64,000 nt of DNA from Neoarius graeffei (GCF_027579695.1 NC_083577.1:66235741-66299740), one strand, 5' to 3'. Counted from the stretch's first letter, positions 12,035 to 29,141 are shown. The notes: generated from the letters alone by a model not told the origin. A program made the numbers and translations.

Positions 12035-12600
12035 ATATATTTTATGTGAGTTGGCACTGATAAGTGACACAAGTCAGCATGCGCCTTTATCACATTTGCG
12101 TGCCGTTTTTGAAGATTCAAATAATTTTTTTTTTAATATGATTTTTTTTCCATTTTTAAAAAAATAATCACCTGTGTATTTATGCGAAAACAATTATTCA
12201 CCTCAGGCTCAGTGAATATCGGTGAATAATAACCTTGACTTCTTCGTCTCAGTTATCATTCACTTCTGAATGGTTGTTAAATTACGTATGTGATATCAAT
12301 ATATAGCTTGTCTTTCTACTTGAATATGACATAACATTTAGTGGGACTATAAAATAATAAAAAGTATGATGTATTGTTTATTAATAAATAAAAGATAAAG
12401 CTTGTTGGCAAATTGCTGTAGTATAAGACGAACTTCAGGACATGCTGTTACTAGAATGTCCCCATCATTGATTATTTTCCTGCAGCAGCCTTGCCCTGTT
12501 GTGTACAGTTCCTTACAAATTAAAGATTTCACAACAGTAAGTAAATGTAATCGGTAATTGGGGAGATGTGAACTTACTAGAAGATACGTTAGGGAAAAAT
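12035..12600. other. Non-coding, nothing recognised
   Basis: AT-rich sequence without exon or repeat signals that I can name. Confidence 0.35.
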
Positions 12601-13085
12601 TATGATGAATATTTATTGTGCAGCGTATAGGTCTTTCTCAAGAATTCCTTATCTCTCATTCCACCTTTCATTTTAATACACTTTCACACACGTCTAGCGA
12701 ATACATAGCCATGAGGTTCTAATGTGTGCCTCGTTTATAACCAGTTTAATGAATCTGGTATGCAGCAGGCAAAAAACAAAACACATACACTGGCATTTCA
12801 AAAACATGTTAATGATATTTTATTATCCTTTGCGCCTATGAATACATGAAAATACATTTACGTCGACTGCAGTTATGGCAATACTGTACATACACACACA
12901 TAGAAACGTTATGTGGTGTTTCAAAATGTTATATCAACAATGTACATTAAGTACACATATGTGCGAGTGTAGCTCATGTACAAATACAAGATATGAAATG
13001 TACCGTAATTACATTTCATATAGAATTTTCATATATAAAAATGCACACTTACACACTTAATGATAAGTGCACACACACGATAAGT

Positions 13086-13120
13086 GCACACACACACACA
13101 CACACACGCACGCGCGCACA
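13086..13120. repeat. (CA)n/(CG) microsatellite
   Basis: A CA run passes into a short CGCG-containing alternating stretch, a Z-DNA-type sequence. Confidence 0.85.
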
Positions 13121-14248
13121 TACAGACATTCACATGCACACTACATTTCACAAAGGAGTAAAGCGATTTTATTATAATCCAAAAACTGAATCTGCATTTA
13201 AGAGATCTTGAAGAAGACCTATACAGCCCACAATATCCTTTACCCATTGTGGGTTTTTTTATTTTATTTTTTAATTTTTTTTTTTTTTGTAAGTAGATTT
13301 TAAAGTGTTTCAAAGTTACAACTGTGTGCAATATCTTCACCTCAATACTCTCTAGTGTGTCTCTTCATTTGCCCAACTACTAAACTGCTCAGTGTAGGGA
13401 CAGTCTTTCTGAGGTAGACTGCTCAAGTTCAAGGACAAGCTTTTTTCCACTTTTATATCTTTTTCCTTTTTTTATTTTTTTTGCCTTTTATACAAATGCA
13501 TGACATTCAAAAAAAGACAACAAAGGTACTACATGTGTGTATGTAGCAATGAGGTAGAAATGGTTTTAGAGATCAATGTCTGAAATAGAAAATTGATATG
13601 ACAGCAACATCTAGAAGAGTGCAGACGAATGCGGGACGAAAACACATACAGGGACAGAAAAGAAACAAAGCAAAAACAAATGATTTGAGATTTGTTTGTA
13701 CATTGGTGGGGGGGAAGGTGTGCTTTAAACCTTTTCACTGCATTTTTCACTAATGCAGTCTTAAACTAAATGCTTTTGTAATCAACAGTAATCAAGGTAA
13801 TCCACAATAACCTCCATGCCATGAAGGATCTGTCCAGTTTTCCGAGGGATGTTGCGGAAGTGAATGTTAGTGAATCATTCACACAGCAAAATGGTTATTA
13901 ATGATACAAAATAATAATTCACAACATGGAAAAGTGGCTTTGAGAATCAGTGCTATTTGGCTTAAGTATGCACAGTACTTTATTATTCTGGATGTTGAGA
14001 TAAATGTAGAAATCTACGCCACTGGACTAGAACAAGCCAATAGTAATAAGTGTGTCCAAACGTTTTACCAGTACTGTGTGTATAAAACAGTTGCGCACAG
14101 GCTTTCATTTTAGATACTTCTGTTGACGTAAAGTGGTTCTAGTTGCTTTGGTGCAAAGAAGATACTTTCAAATGATAAACTTTAAACCAAAAGTGCATTC
14201 GACAAATTAAATGTTAACATTTACGAGAATGACAGAACCAGACCAAAT

Positions 14249-15462
14249 CTTGAAGTAGGCATATCAGACCATGCTGTGAAAATTGTCCATGCAGACGCTC
14301 TTCTAAGTTTCCAAATCTGTCATTGCTTAACTCTTGAATATTTTCTATTATGAATACTATCATTAAAAAGGTTATAATCTCTGCTTTCCAAAGAAATTTA
14401 TCTCGTTAAAATCTGTTCAGTACTTTGGGAGTAATGGCAGGTTGAAGCTGGTACAATAGAGTAAAAACTCTGTTCGCGTGACGTCGGGAAACTGCCGGTG
14501 CTTTCTGAGTCACGGAAAAGTCGTCAGGCTCCATCTCTTCTGATCTGTTTCCGACTGGATTACTTGTGAATGTCAATCAGACAACTTTAACAGGGACGTT
14601 CTCTAGTTCTCACTGTTTCTGATGAAGTATTCAGGAAAATTTTCCATCAGCTAGTTTTGATGTGATCCACGGGAGACTTTGAAGTGAGTTTTCTTAGCTT
14701 TACCTACTTATTTTTTCAAATCAAACTGATTCATGTAAATTAATAGCTATTTTAGGATATAACTGTAGTTGTTTTGATGAAAAATACTGAGATCTTAGTG
14801 GTCGGAATGATATTTAAAAAAACGGAAGTCAGAAATGTGTCGATTTCAATTCAATTAATTGGAGTTGTTTACTGGATGTGGCTCACGCAGTTTTTTTGAG
14901 GCTCACCTTGAAAGTTGTGAATATTAATCAAAATAAGAATCATTTATATTCTTTCATATAAACACAACTAGGCCCTACTTTTGAAAAATACAAAGCCCTA
15001 CAGAGCACAAAGAGGGCATTAGAAATAATCTTTAATTACGTTTTTATTGAGTGTACCGAGTCAATGTTTTACCTAATTAGCATAATTAATACTCATTAAA
15101 TACTAATTTACATAGTTTGTTTTTACTAATTTTTTAAGCTTTGTATTCAGTATACAACCATCTATGTGCCTACCAATTTTCATGTAAATATCTTGAAAAA
15201 TAGAAAAGTTATGAAGAAAAATACATTTGATCTCATTGGTTAATGAGGCCCATTTTGGACCATGTGATTCTCATACAGAATATTACAGCAGTTTTCTAAA
15301 AATTAAGCCGTTTTTTTCAATCTTTGATTTGTAATATCTCAAGAACGGATAAACATTTTAATTCTGTAAAAAGTATGTTGCATTCAATTCTGAATTCAAT
15401 GAGAGCAGGTTCAAGCAATTTGGGTTGAATTTGAATTTTCACCTGATATGCCTACTTGAAGG
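14249..15462. mobile_element. Putative 1.2-kb element with short inverted ends
   Basis: TTGAAGTAGGCATATCAG at about 14250 recurs inverted as CTGATATGCCTACTTGAA at about 15443-15460. The interior is AT-rich and non-coding. No target duplication is clear, so it could also be a chance inverted pair. It lies inside the possible fign 3' UTR. Confidence 0.5.
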
Positions 15463-17577
15463 TAGATGCTTCCTGGATAGACACCAAACATGCCTGACAT
15501 CTCAAGTTTCGCAAGTGTCCTCTTAATTACATTGTTAATGCAGAACGGTAAAATAAATGGCATTTTACATCTGCTAAATACTAACTAGTTGTCGATCATA
15601 AAATGCATGAGTGTTTGCAGATGGATAAAATCACATATACATGTAGTGCAGGAAATATTAGCTCCAGCCACTAAGCACCTTTGACAGGAAAACACTGCAG
15701 TGTTGAAGTAAAAAGGGACTATGCCAACACCCGAGAATGCATGACATCCTCAATAGCGTTACGCAGTAGATGCATGCAGTAAGGACCTCGGATAAGCAGT
15801 GAAGGGAAAAGAAAACAGGACAACCATCCTCTGAGCATCTGCAGGGTTCTCCTTCAGTGCTGTACAAAGGCAGCCTTGCACCACTGGTGAAAATGGCAAA
15901 CATGAAATGCTCATGGGATAAAAGAGGGAGCAAGAGTAAACAAACAAACACAAACATACATTCAACACAAGGCCTTCTTTGACTTCCTCATGTGCTGTAA
16001 ACACAGGTGCAAGCTTGTCTCCAGAGCCCCCAGTGGTACTGCCCAATCATGTTGCTAGCATCGACTGTTTGTAAAGAAAACAGCTGCCAACTGTAGAAAC
16101 AGGAACACCCAAAGGGGGGCGCAATGACTGGAAAATTGTGCCCTTTGAATGCCAAAAAAAAAAACCCCATGGAGCATGTGTATGGACGGAGGCTGCACTA
16201 TGTATTGTGAGAAGAAGAAGAAACAGACAGTGTCAGTCGTAGTTGTTGATTCTTTTGAGCAGCTAGTTCTATCAAGCTGGCTTTCTTCTCGTTGAGTGAG
16301 CCTAGAGAGTTTAGGACGTCAAGCTAGCCTCTTTAATTTTTGCTTTAAAAGAAAACAGTGATGAACTGAGGTAGAAAAGAACACAGGTTACACATGATGC
16401 TTCAGGATTGTTACAGGAATTACACACAGCAGCAGAACAGGGTTAAAAACGATACTTACAAATAACCAAAGTGTTTCATCCCCTAAATATAATATGTGGT
16501 GATTTTTGTAAAAGTTTTGGTTCACCTGCAACGAGTCTGTCTTTGCTCTTCATTGATCAGATACATGAACATCTAATTTCACAAAACACAAACAGTGTGG
16601 TCCCCTGCAACTTCTCTTTTGTAGCTAAGGCTTTGAATTCACCTTTGATTACATAAGCACTACAGAGTCAGTACTGTGCTATGCATGAGGACGGGGTGCT
16701 GTATTCAACACTGCCACAATTCAGAATTCTTCATTGTTCATTCCTCTGGTTCAAGCTACTCACAATGGAATTAATATTTTTAATTTCAGCTTCAATATTT
16801 GACAAAAGAAAGGGGAAAAAAAGATAAACAGATTTTTTTTCCCCCAAACAGTCCAGAAATGATCTGGTTACATTCATAGTCATATCCTTGTCATGTTTTA
16901 ATCAGTTGAGGTGAGACTTTTAGCTCGATGCAAATCAAAATCCAAACCCAATATGTAGTGCTTTGACACAATCTTTTGAGGTACTGTACAAATCACAATC
17001 ACTTTCCTGAGTTTTTGAAGAAAATTAAAAGCAAAGTCCATAAATTAGGGTCCAGATTATAAATGCCACAAGAGCTTCTTATGCCCACAAATGGCCTACA
17101 GATCAGACTCAGTTGAGGAATACTGTTGTTTTGTTGTTTTTAGTCTCAGGTTAAAGCTTTTTATATTAGCACATGCCACCAATGTAGATTGTGAGGCAAA
17201 TCAATCAAAATACAAAATAATAAAGCACCACTTTAGGCACTTAATAGCAACAGAATCTCAAAAACAGCAGAATGATATTTACACACAACGGAGTTTGTCT
17301 TTGTGGTAATTTCAGTGACAGTGCACTTCAGCAAGTGACGCTCAGCTTCAGCAGTGTTGAGCCAAATTGTGGACTTTCTGTTAGACTATGTGCAAAGGGC
17401 CTTATATGGACTTAAGCATAGCTATGCATCATTCAGGTCTTTCATTGTGTCATTCCAGATGTTATTTAAGGGTCATCCGTAATACCCACCCTTCAATATT
17501 GTATGTTTCACCCAAAGAATTCTGAATTGTATCCTCTCCTTACAGGATTACTCTATATGGCCCCCTTTAGCCCCATT

Positions 17578-19797
17578 TCATTGACTACAACCAAACATTT
17601 TGTTCCACTCAGTGTATGTGTCTAGTTCTTTCTGTGATATGCTGGGTTGGATTTTGCAAAAGACATTTTCAAAGTCTTGGTAAGATAGCGGCCTCATCTG
17701 CCCTGGTATGATTCCGGACAGTTCTGTGCCAGGCATGTTGTGCAAGGGTCCGACAATGGCTTCCTGGCAAAGACGAACCAGGTCCAACCCCGAGAATCCC
17801 TCTGTCCGCTGGACAAGCAGTGCCACCTCTTTGTCACTGAGGCAGTAGTTGTGCTGGGAGAGCACCTGACTGATGAGCTGGTGTCGTGCCGAGGTGTCTG
17901 GGAGGGGGATGAGCAACCTCTTAACAAAGTACCTACGCAGAGCTTCGTCTATATCCTCAGGCTTGCTTGTGGAGCAGATGACCAAGACATGGTCCTCAGT
18001 CGAGCTGAGCACTCCATCGAGTTGTAGGAGAAGTTCACTCTTGATACGATTTACCGGGCTTTCCTCACTTCGCTGTGGTGACAGTAAAAGGTCTACATCA
18101 CTAATAAACATGACTGAAGGTTGCCGGCAGCGAGCTACAAGAAATGAGGCCTGCACCACCTTCTCGCCCTCCCCCAGCCACTTACTGACTAGCGCTGATC
18201 CACTGAGCTGGAGGAACGCAGCACCAAGCTGGCTGGCTACACAGCGTGCCAGCAATGTCCGCCCAGTGCCCTGAGGTCCAAAGAAAAGGATGCTGCGTGG
18301 TAATGGTGCCAAGCCACTGAACATATCTGGCCTCAGGATGGGCCACAAAACCTCCTCTTTAATGGTGGCCTTGACCAACTCAAGCCCTACAATGTCACTC
18401 CAGTCCACAGGGGGCATCTGCTGCAGGACCTCAGTGGTGACCATCTCCACCAGGCTGGAGTCACTATTTTTCAGCTGCTCCTCGGCTGGGTGGCCACTTG
18501 AGGGAACTGTGCCAATGGAATGTGGCAAGTGCTGCCTGTGCTCCTCATTGTGCTCATTCATAACAGGTGAACTGAACTTCCCGAAAGACTCGCCTGATCG
18601 CACTGACCCCATGGAACCTTTGGATGCGCCGTAGGATGGGGGGGTGATGGCTCTGCCAGACTGACTGCTGAATTTACGCTGTTGATCCGAGGACATTGGC
18701 TGCTTTGTAGGCTTAAATGGCAAAGATGTGGTGTCAGCACTTCTGTCAAATCCATTCCCTCTGCTTGAGTCAGCAAGGTTGCTATCTGTCATTCTGTACA
18801 TAGGACTTTGAGTTGAGCGCTGTTGGTTGTAAGTGAAATTTCCATAACTGGAGTCCATGTCTCCTTGTCCTGTCATGTAGAAAGCTTTTCTTTTCAATGA
18901 GTTGGCTGAGCTGCCATTCAAAGGTGTTGGTGCAATAGGTGCATGGTTGTGGGACTGGTAGGAATAAGTGGGAATGGTAGAGGGGGGTAGTGGAGTGGGA
19001 GCTGCAATGCCTGAAGGCAAGTAGGCTGAAGGAGGAGGGGCTCCTCCAGGGCTGTAGCCTGGAGCAACAGAAGCCTGGGGGGGATACCCTGTAGGAGGGT
19101 AGTTGTAACTAGAGAGGTTAGGTGAACCTGCATTATAGCTAGGCACCAGTGTTGGAGGAGGAGGAGGGGGTGGAGGAGGCTGAAGGAGTCCACTGCTGTG
19201 CAAAGGTGAGGGATGTGGGGATGGCAGGGCTGGGGTGCTTTGTCCGCCACTATAGGTAGAATGCAGATAAGTGCCATTGTAGCCACTTGCAAACTCCTGA
19301 GAAGGGATCCCCGAGTGCAGGGCAGCAGGCGTGTGGCTCCCACAACTGCTACTGGAGTAGCTGGGTTCACTCAAGCTGCTTGCCACCCCAGATGAGCTCC
19401 CAATGTTGGCTGCACTGTCCGCTGGTGGCAAAGCGGCTGGCACTACGGCCTTGCTTGCAGATATCACATCTGCTGTGCAGTTCATGGGGTAGATGCCCTC
19501 TTGCCATACTTCACTTTCGGACTTGCGTCCGTTCAGTAGTCCTGGGGTACTCTCTGAATATGAGCACAGCAGTGCCCTCTCACTGGGACCCTCCAGAATC
19601 CCAGAGTACTTTTCAGCGTATTTCTTCAGGAGGTTGGAGGCTGTGAGGGCAGAGATGTCATCGTTGGCCCAGGCATACTGGTAGGTTCTCTGCAGGTGCC
19701 CGCGATATGCCTCAGCTTTGTGGGCTGGGGAGCGGGTTGTGGAGGAGATGTCGAAGTGCTGCTCTGCCCACTGTGCATGCTCTGGGGTCCACTGCAT
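17578..19797 (-). CDS. fign: Fidgetin, AAA ATPase (large coding exon)
   Basis: This frame encodes 739 residues from [10 protein letters not shown] to WNKMFGCSQ and matches vertebrate fidgetin along its whole length as I know it. Fidgetin is a nuclear and cytoplasmic microtubule-severing or depolymerising AAA ATPase of the katanin/spastin/VPS4 clade. The conserved N-terminal block (residues 1-70) is followed by a Ser/Pro/Tyr/Gly-rich linker with a nine-proline run near residues 203-212, then the AAA domain from about residue 470. Walker A is GPQGTGRT at residues 507-514, where the usual lysine is Arg513 (CGG at 18261-18259). Walker B reads FISDVD (564-569), so the canonical acidic pair is altered, as in other fidgetins. 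The LRRYFVKRL arginine-finger region is near residue 620, and the [11 protein letters not shown] tail is typical of the clade. The exon starts at 19805 after a TTTAG acceptor. An alternative longer protein would need an upstream coding exon, which is not seen. There is no frameshift or stop. Confidence 0.97.
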   Translation of the reverse strand: MQWTPEHAQWAEQHFDISSTTRSPAHKAEAYRGHLQRTYQYAWANDDISALTASNLLKKYAEKYSGILEGPSERALLCSYSESTPGLLNGRKSESEVWQEGIYPMNCTADVISASKAVVPAALPPADSAANIGSSSGVASSLSEPSYSSSSCGSHTPAALHSGIPSQEFASGYNGTYLHSTYSGGQSTPALPSPHPSPLHSSGLLQPPPPPPPPPTLVPSYNAGSPNLSSYNYPPTGYPPQASVAPGYSPGGAPPPSAYLPSGIAAPTPLPPSTIPTYSYQSHNHAPIAPTPLNGSSANSLKRKAFYMTGQGDMDSSYGNFTYNQQRSTQSPMYRMTDSNLADSSRGNGFDRSADTTSLPFKPTKQPMSSDQQRKFSSQSGRAITPPSYGASKGSMGSVRSGESFGKFSSPVMNEHNEEHRQHLPHSIGTVPSSGHPAEEQLKNSDSSLVEMVTTEVLQQMPPVDWSDIVGLELVKATIKEEVLWPILRPDMFSGLAPLPRSILFFGPQGTGRTLLARCVASQLGAAFLQLSGSALVSKWLGEGEKVVQASFLVARCRQPSVMFISDVDLLLSPQRSEESPVNRIKSELLLQLDGVLSSTEDHVLVICSTSKPEDIDEALRRYFVKRLLIPLPDTSARHQLISQVLSQHNYCLSDKEVALLVQRTEGFSGLDLVRLCQEAIVGPLHNMPGTELSGIIPGQMRPLSYQDFENVFCKIQPSISQKELDTYTEWNKMFGCSQ

Positions 19798-19805
19798 CTT
19801 TAAGC

Positions 19806-20019
19806 CTAAATACCCCCAAAAAACACAAACAAAACAAACACAAATGTCAGAAACTTGATAAATAAGGCACAGAGAAAACAGGATCAGCAAAGGCCTCAGT
19901 TTTGTGAAACTCTGCAAAATCAATGATCCAATACACGATTGCTTTTAAACGAAAAGAAGAAAAAAAACCAGCAAGAGCAACACAAAATATTACTTTCCAT
20001 TTCTTACTCTGCAGCTCAC
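19806..20019 (-). other. Putative 214-bp intron in the fign 5' region
   Basis: The donor CAG/GTGAGC at 20020/20019 and a T-rich tract ending ATTTAG at 19806 form a convincing intron. Splicing joins ...ACT CCA G to GC TTA AAG ATG, with a TGA in frame upstream, so translation would begin at the MQW methionine. Larger introns using a distant exon are also possible. Confidence 0.55.
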
Positions 20020-20480
20020 CTGGAGTGCAGGCTACATATCACAGGCCCTGCTGACAGTTAGTATCGTAGGAGCAGTGCGGATTTGGGCACCAGCACCTGG
20101 TTAGCACAGTATAATGCACCTTGCACAGACCGGGGTGACACAGACATCACAGGTCACTCTATAATCCAACTCTCATCTAACGCAGTCCCAGACAGTTTCA
20201 AATCTGCTTGGAGGAGTGCAGCAAAGCAATCTCCCAGGCAGCGCTCTGCTGCTTTCATCACACAAACCCCACAGCATGGCATGAATTACAACAGCTCTCT
20301 GTCTGCCTGCTCCCTCCTAGAACACTGCTGGCTGGAAAAGGGGAAAAAACATGCCTCTCTTGTCTTTTCTTTCTCTCTGTCTCTAGCTTGCTTGTTTTCT
20401 CTCTCTCTCTGTCTCTCTTTCTCCATTTCTCACTGCCTCTCTCTCTTCTCTTTCCAGCTTCTCTCTTTTATTGCCTTCAG
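20020..20480 (-). other. Probable 5' UTR exon of fign with possible promoter
   Basis: On the minus strand a GA-rich, purine-biased stretch is followed by exon-like sequence ending in a strong donor at 20020. An ATAAAAG TATA-like motif lies near 20466-20472 on the minus strand. There is no open frame joining the coding exon. The 5' boundary is a guess. Confidence 0.4.
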
Positions 20481-20634
20481 GGCTCAAAAGTCACCATCAA
20501 GTTTAATCCCAAACTCCATCTGCAAACACAAGTAGTTACATATGCTGTCATTTTAGACTCAGCATGGGATTATCAAAGAGGCATTTACTCAAAAACCAAT
20601 GGGATGTTACTGGTGGTTCACATACAATCACACT

Positions 20635-20636
<2 letters not shown>

Positions 20637-20678
<42 letters not shown>
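20637..20678. repeat. (CA)n microsatellite
   Basis: About 21 CA units just upstream of the putative fign first exon. A shorter interrupted CA run lies at about 20799-20824. Confidence 0.95.
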
Positions 20679-20824
20679 ACAACAACAACAATACAGACTA
20701 TTGATGATAGTGGAAATCTGTGCCGTTATCCCACAGGTGTATTGTTATAGGTCGACAGACTGAGCTCACTGAGCCATAGCATTTCACAATGGCACCACAC
20801 ACACACAAACACACACACACACAC

Positions 20825-21880
20825 AACTATAAAAGACACAGAAAGCACATTTTTATTTTTTTAAACTTCTCTTCTTGATTCCCCAACCCTACATATAAAT
20901 CTTAAATACTGTATTACATACGTGACTCAATCTTACAAATTTAGATGATGTTGTACTCCCGATATTACACACAACAGTGCCTTCTGTAAGTATAGCCATA
21001 ATGGACAGATGCAGAATCACCCAGTAATGTCCCTGGATATCTTCGATAAATTACACAGAAACTGTCCTGCTGCTAAATTACAGTGCTGAATCCAGAAGTG
21101 GTGTGTCAGTGCCAGGACATGGCAGAGCTTTTTCTACATCAGCATTGAGATAAGTCGTGTCCCCAACCACCGCCTTATCAGCAACCTGCCCAAACAGCAC
21201 ACGCACACACCGGTATGCACCTCTAATTAACAGGTTGATACTGAAATAATGGTGTTAATTTACAAGGATTTAGTCAAAAGGATGTATTCTATGGCTGCCT
21301 GTCAGCCCTGTGAGCAAATGGCTAAGAGAAGCTTAAGAGGACGAACTGGCATCAACATGACAGTCATGCCAGGAAGCCTATTATTAACATCAGCAGTTAA
21401 AATCTCCACTCCAAAACAATCACAGGATTCAATACTATTGCTCCAATTAATCGCCCCCTATCAGATTATGAGAAAAATACAGCAACACGTAACACAGATT
21501 GCTGATGACTGCTTTTGATTTGTGATTATGTTGTAGTTGTATTATTTTAATGTCTGTTCCTAAACCACTGCATTAGCCATTAAGCTATGCTTAATGCCTG
21601 CTTACTGCTATGGGACATGTGGTATTCCCACAGCAATTCATCTGAGATGGATGTAAAGATTTGTCTTGAATATAATATGCACTGAGTGGAGAACGTATAT
21701 TTTCCTCGATCTGAGGATAGGCATTCATTTCTTTGTGTAGACAATAAACTGCGTACCGTGTCCTCCTGCGCTCTTAAAGATTACCTTGGGAATTAACTGG
21801 CTTGGTTATCTCAGAGTGTCTCTATGTCCTTTTATTACTCATCATTCATGTTCAACTCTCATTTAAAAAAATAATAATAT

Positions 21881-21883
<3 letters not shown>
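20825..21883. other. Non-coding, unique-looking sequence
   Basis: No gene or named repeat was recognised. The region is upstream of fign and includes AT-rich homeodomain-like motifs, which could be regulatory. Confidence 0.35.

Positions 21884-21927
<44 letters not shown>
21884..21927. repeat. (CA)n microsatellite
   Basis: About 22 CA units. Confidence 0.95.
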
Positions 21928-21929
<2 letters not shown>

Positions 21930-22139
21930 GTACAGTTTCAATTACCCAATCAGCCAATCATATTGCAGCAAGGCTGTGCATAAAATCATTCAAATAGAGG
22001 CCAAGACCTTCTGTTTATGTCTTCTGCTTTTGCAGCCCATCTGCATCAAGGTTCAATGTGCTGAGCGTTCTGAGGTGTTTTTCTGCTCCCATTGACAGTA
22101 AAGAGTTCCTGGCAATACGAACCAATCTAGCCATTCAAT

Positions 22140-23470
22140 GCAATTCAACTCAATTCAGGTTTATTTGTATAGCACTTTTAACAACAGACATTGTCACAAA
22201 GCAGCTTTACAGAAATATATAAATTCTGGATATAAATTTAAACATAAGAATTTATAAGTTTAATGAGCAAGCCTGAGGTGAAGGTGGCAATGAAAAACCC
22301 CCTGAGCAACATGAGGAACAAACCTTGAAAGGAACAAGACCATTAGACATTTGACAAGAAGTCTATTTTGTTGAAATTATCAAGTGTTCATTGATGGAGA
22401 CTTGAGTGCAAAACTGTTCTTGGCAACTGCAGTCTTAGGCTACATCCACACGACAACGGCAACGAGATTTTATTTAAAAAAATATCGCGTCCACATGGGC
22501 AACGGATCAGTAAAATATCAGGTACATATGGCAACGCAACGCTTGCTGAAAACGATGCAATACACATGCCACACCTCTAGGGGCGCTGTAAGACGGTCCC
22601 ATCGGAGACACCAGAACAATAGAAGTAGACGCATGTGCATAAACCCCTTCTTCTACCCAGTGTGAAGCACTGTCAGGAACAAACACACAACAAGAAGAAG
22701 ATGGCTGTGAGTACGCGAGAAAATCGTGCCGTGTGTGTGTACAAATTAGTTTTATTAGTGTGCATAGTTTTATATAACTTAATTTTATTATTGTGTGTGA
22801 ACATTTTGAAAAGCATTTTTATATAATTTATATAACTTTTTATATTGTGTGTGAACATTTTGAAAAGCAGTCTTATCCAATAAAAAAAAGAAATTCAAGA
22901 AATGGTTCAGTTATTTGTTTATTTAAAAGAAAAGCTGTATACAAAAGTGAATGCAATGCAGTGGTTCATACAAAACAGCGAGAGTGCTGCTTGTTCTAGT
23001 CATGTGGTTGTGACGTCATCGTAAACAAATCCGTTCTACTCATCCAGACGACTTTGCAACGGCGCTGTTGCCAGATTTTTCCACTCTGGAACCCGTTCTC
23101 AAAAAATATCGTTGTGGGGCACCCAAAACACCGGTGCCGTGTGGACGCCAGGCCGAAACGATAAACAATTTTATCAGATTCACCTGAATCCGTTGCTGTG
23201 TGGACAGGGCCTTAGTTATCATGGCAAGTGGAGTCCTAAGCCATCATAGTAAAACAGTTTGTCTTAATTGTCCAAAGCCATCTTCTAATTGTATCTTTAG
23301 ACTGTCCATATGGGGCTGTTCTGAACAGAAGCAGAGTGATGAGAACTCCAGCTAGAAGTAGGGCAACAGGATGGATCAGGGAGGTCCAGAGAGAAGGTTC
23401 TGACTATTCTCCTGTGACCTCTCCTCAGCACATGCACAATTACCACTCAGTGGATGTTTTTGTCTTGTTT
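22140..23470 (+). mobile_element. Dispersed fish repeat (TTTATTTGTATAGCAC type) interrupted by a MITE
   Basis: The left part (22140-22437) has the widespread fish motif TTTATTTGTATAGCAC, ACAAAGCAGCTTTACAGAA and GAACAAACCTTGAAAGGAAC. The rest (23212-about 23470) continues with CAGAGTGATGAGAACTCC and AGGTCCAGAG after the insertion at 22438-23211. The class (retroelement tail or SINE-like) is uncertain. Confidence 0.65.
22438..23211. mobile_element. Harbinger-type MITE (TTA target duplication)
   Basis: The ends GGCTACATCCACACGACAAC and the inverse of GGCCCTGTCCACACAGCAAC are terminal inverted repeats with TTA on both sides (22435-22437, 23212-23214), as PIF/Harbinger elements leave. A motif TGTGTGAACATTTTGAAAAG occurs twice about 51 bp apart (22796, 22847). 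No transposase is present. Confidence 0.8.
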
Positions 23471-23639
23471 TTAGTATATTCCCTGTAAACTCTAGCGATG
23501 GTTGGGCATGAAAATCCCAGATCATCATCAGATTCTGGAATACTCAAACCAGTCATCTGGCACCAACAACTATGTCACTAAGATCCCTGACATTTTCCCC
23601 CATTCTGATGTTTACTGTGAACATTAACTGAAATTGTGC

Positions 23640-24345
23640 TTTACAGTTATTCCACGAAATTGAGTCGTACATGAGCTGATAGCCGATGAGGCACGTAGCA
23701 CCAAGTTGGCTAGAAGCCACGTACAACAAGACTGAGTGGAATAATTGTTTTATTCTATCCACATTCACTGGATTTTGAGAAACAGGAGCATTTTTATTTT
23801 AATTTTTTTGCAAATTTGATAAATAAAAACTTTATACAAAACATCTGACAATCATTTCTGCTTCGAATGTAAACAAAACGGCAAAATGACAGTAGCAAGT
23901 TGTGAAAAATGCAAAAATAATAATTCTTGAAAAATAAAAATGATGCATTTTTACCATCAAATACTTTTATTCCATATTTTGTTGCCTTTTTTATTTTGGG
24001 GGGATTTTGTTTTCAAGTAAAGTTTTTATTTCATCCTCGGTTGGTTTATTAAGATGGTCTGCCATTTTTTTCTTCTTCTTTAGGGTTTTTCTGGCGGTTG
24101 GCAAACCAACTTAAAGGTGCATTACTGCCACCGACTGGGCTGGAGTGTGGAACAGGAGACAGTGTGGAGGGGCGGGGGGCTATGTTCTTTTAGCTATTTT
24201 TGATTATTTTCAATACTTGATAAAGTGATTATATCTGACTTGATGTGCTCTGCCATTTTATTTTTCTCTACTCACGGTATATGAGCTGATATCCTAGTAG
24301 TAGAGCAGCCAACCAGAGTGCGCAATTATTCATATCCCATGAATG
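23640..24345 (-). mobile_element. Non-autonomous element with inverted ends (copy B)
   Basis: This is the reverse-oriented relative of 9735-10235, with the ATTCCAC...GTGGAAT pair at 23649-23741 and TTCTATCCACATTCACTGGA at 23753-23772. It has an insertion at about 24075-24155 (GGTTTTTCTGGCGGTTGGCA and ACCAACTTAAAGGTGCATTA), a fragment of another common fish repeat. Confidence 0.6.
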
Positions 24346-24394
24346 TACACAGAATAAATATATATACTTTAAAATATGCCAAATATACTTTAAA

Positions 24395-24880
24395 ATATGT
24401 GGAAGTACAACACTTGTATTTTTCATACAAACTACATCCGGGACATTGAGTAACATATTTTCCAATATCCTCACTTTTGAGGATATGGATGAATTGTTTT
24501 GATTAACTTGTGTAGTTTTTGTTTGTGAATGTGTCTGTATAATAAAAAGAAAATCACATTTTGGCTTGAAGATATGAAGCTTATCTTCTTGTGTCGAAAA
24601 ACTTGTATTTTTCATATGAAATACACCCCAGACCTGAGTAACATAGTTTCCAGTATCTTCACTCATGAGGATATCGATGACATCATTTCTAGTTTTTTTC
24701 TTGCGGACTTGATGCGTGTTGCCAAAATGGCGAACCGGTTCAAAATTAAAATTCTTTTGATTAACTTGCATTTTGCTTTTTTGTGGATGTGGCTATATAG
24801 TAAAAAGAACACTGCACGTTGGATTGAAGATATGAAGTTTATCTTCTTGTGTTGAAAAATAGGTCACTCACTCGCGCACT
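24395..24880. repeat. Imperfect tandem duplication, unit about 255 bp
   Basis: The block ending GAAGATATGAAGCTTATCTT, preceded by an AATAAAAAGAA-like stretch, occurs near 24490-24600 and again near 24750-24855 with similar spacing and about 80 percent identity by eye. The origin is unknown. Confidence 0.55.
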
Positions 24881-24939
24881 CGTGAAATATACATTCACTA
24901 CTCGAAGATAAACTTCATATTTTGGCACCACCATGTGAT

Positions 24940-29141
<4,202 letters not shown>

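Larger units (their letters stand above)
12600..17577 (-). other. Possible fign 3' UTR and downstream sequence
   Basis: Nearly 5 kb downstream of the fidgetin stop has no other gene and few transposons apart from the 14249-15462 element. Fidgetin mRNAs in vertebrates are known to have long 3' UTRs. Candidate AATAAA signals on the minus strand occur near 13979-13984, around 13255-13268, near 12800 and near 12610, so the true cleavage site cannot be chosen. The extent is inference. Confidence 0.4.

Noticed and set aside
18918..19395. Overlapping frames within the fidgetin exon as separate genes
   Set aside because: They are shadows of the Pro/Ser-rich coding sequence in other frames.
19798..19923. 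N-terminal extension of fidgetin (42 extra residues upstream of MQWTP)
   Set aside because: It starts with TTG, not ATG, is hydrophobic and T-rich, and crosses the splice acceptor ATTTAG at 19806; it is intron sequence.
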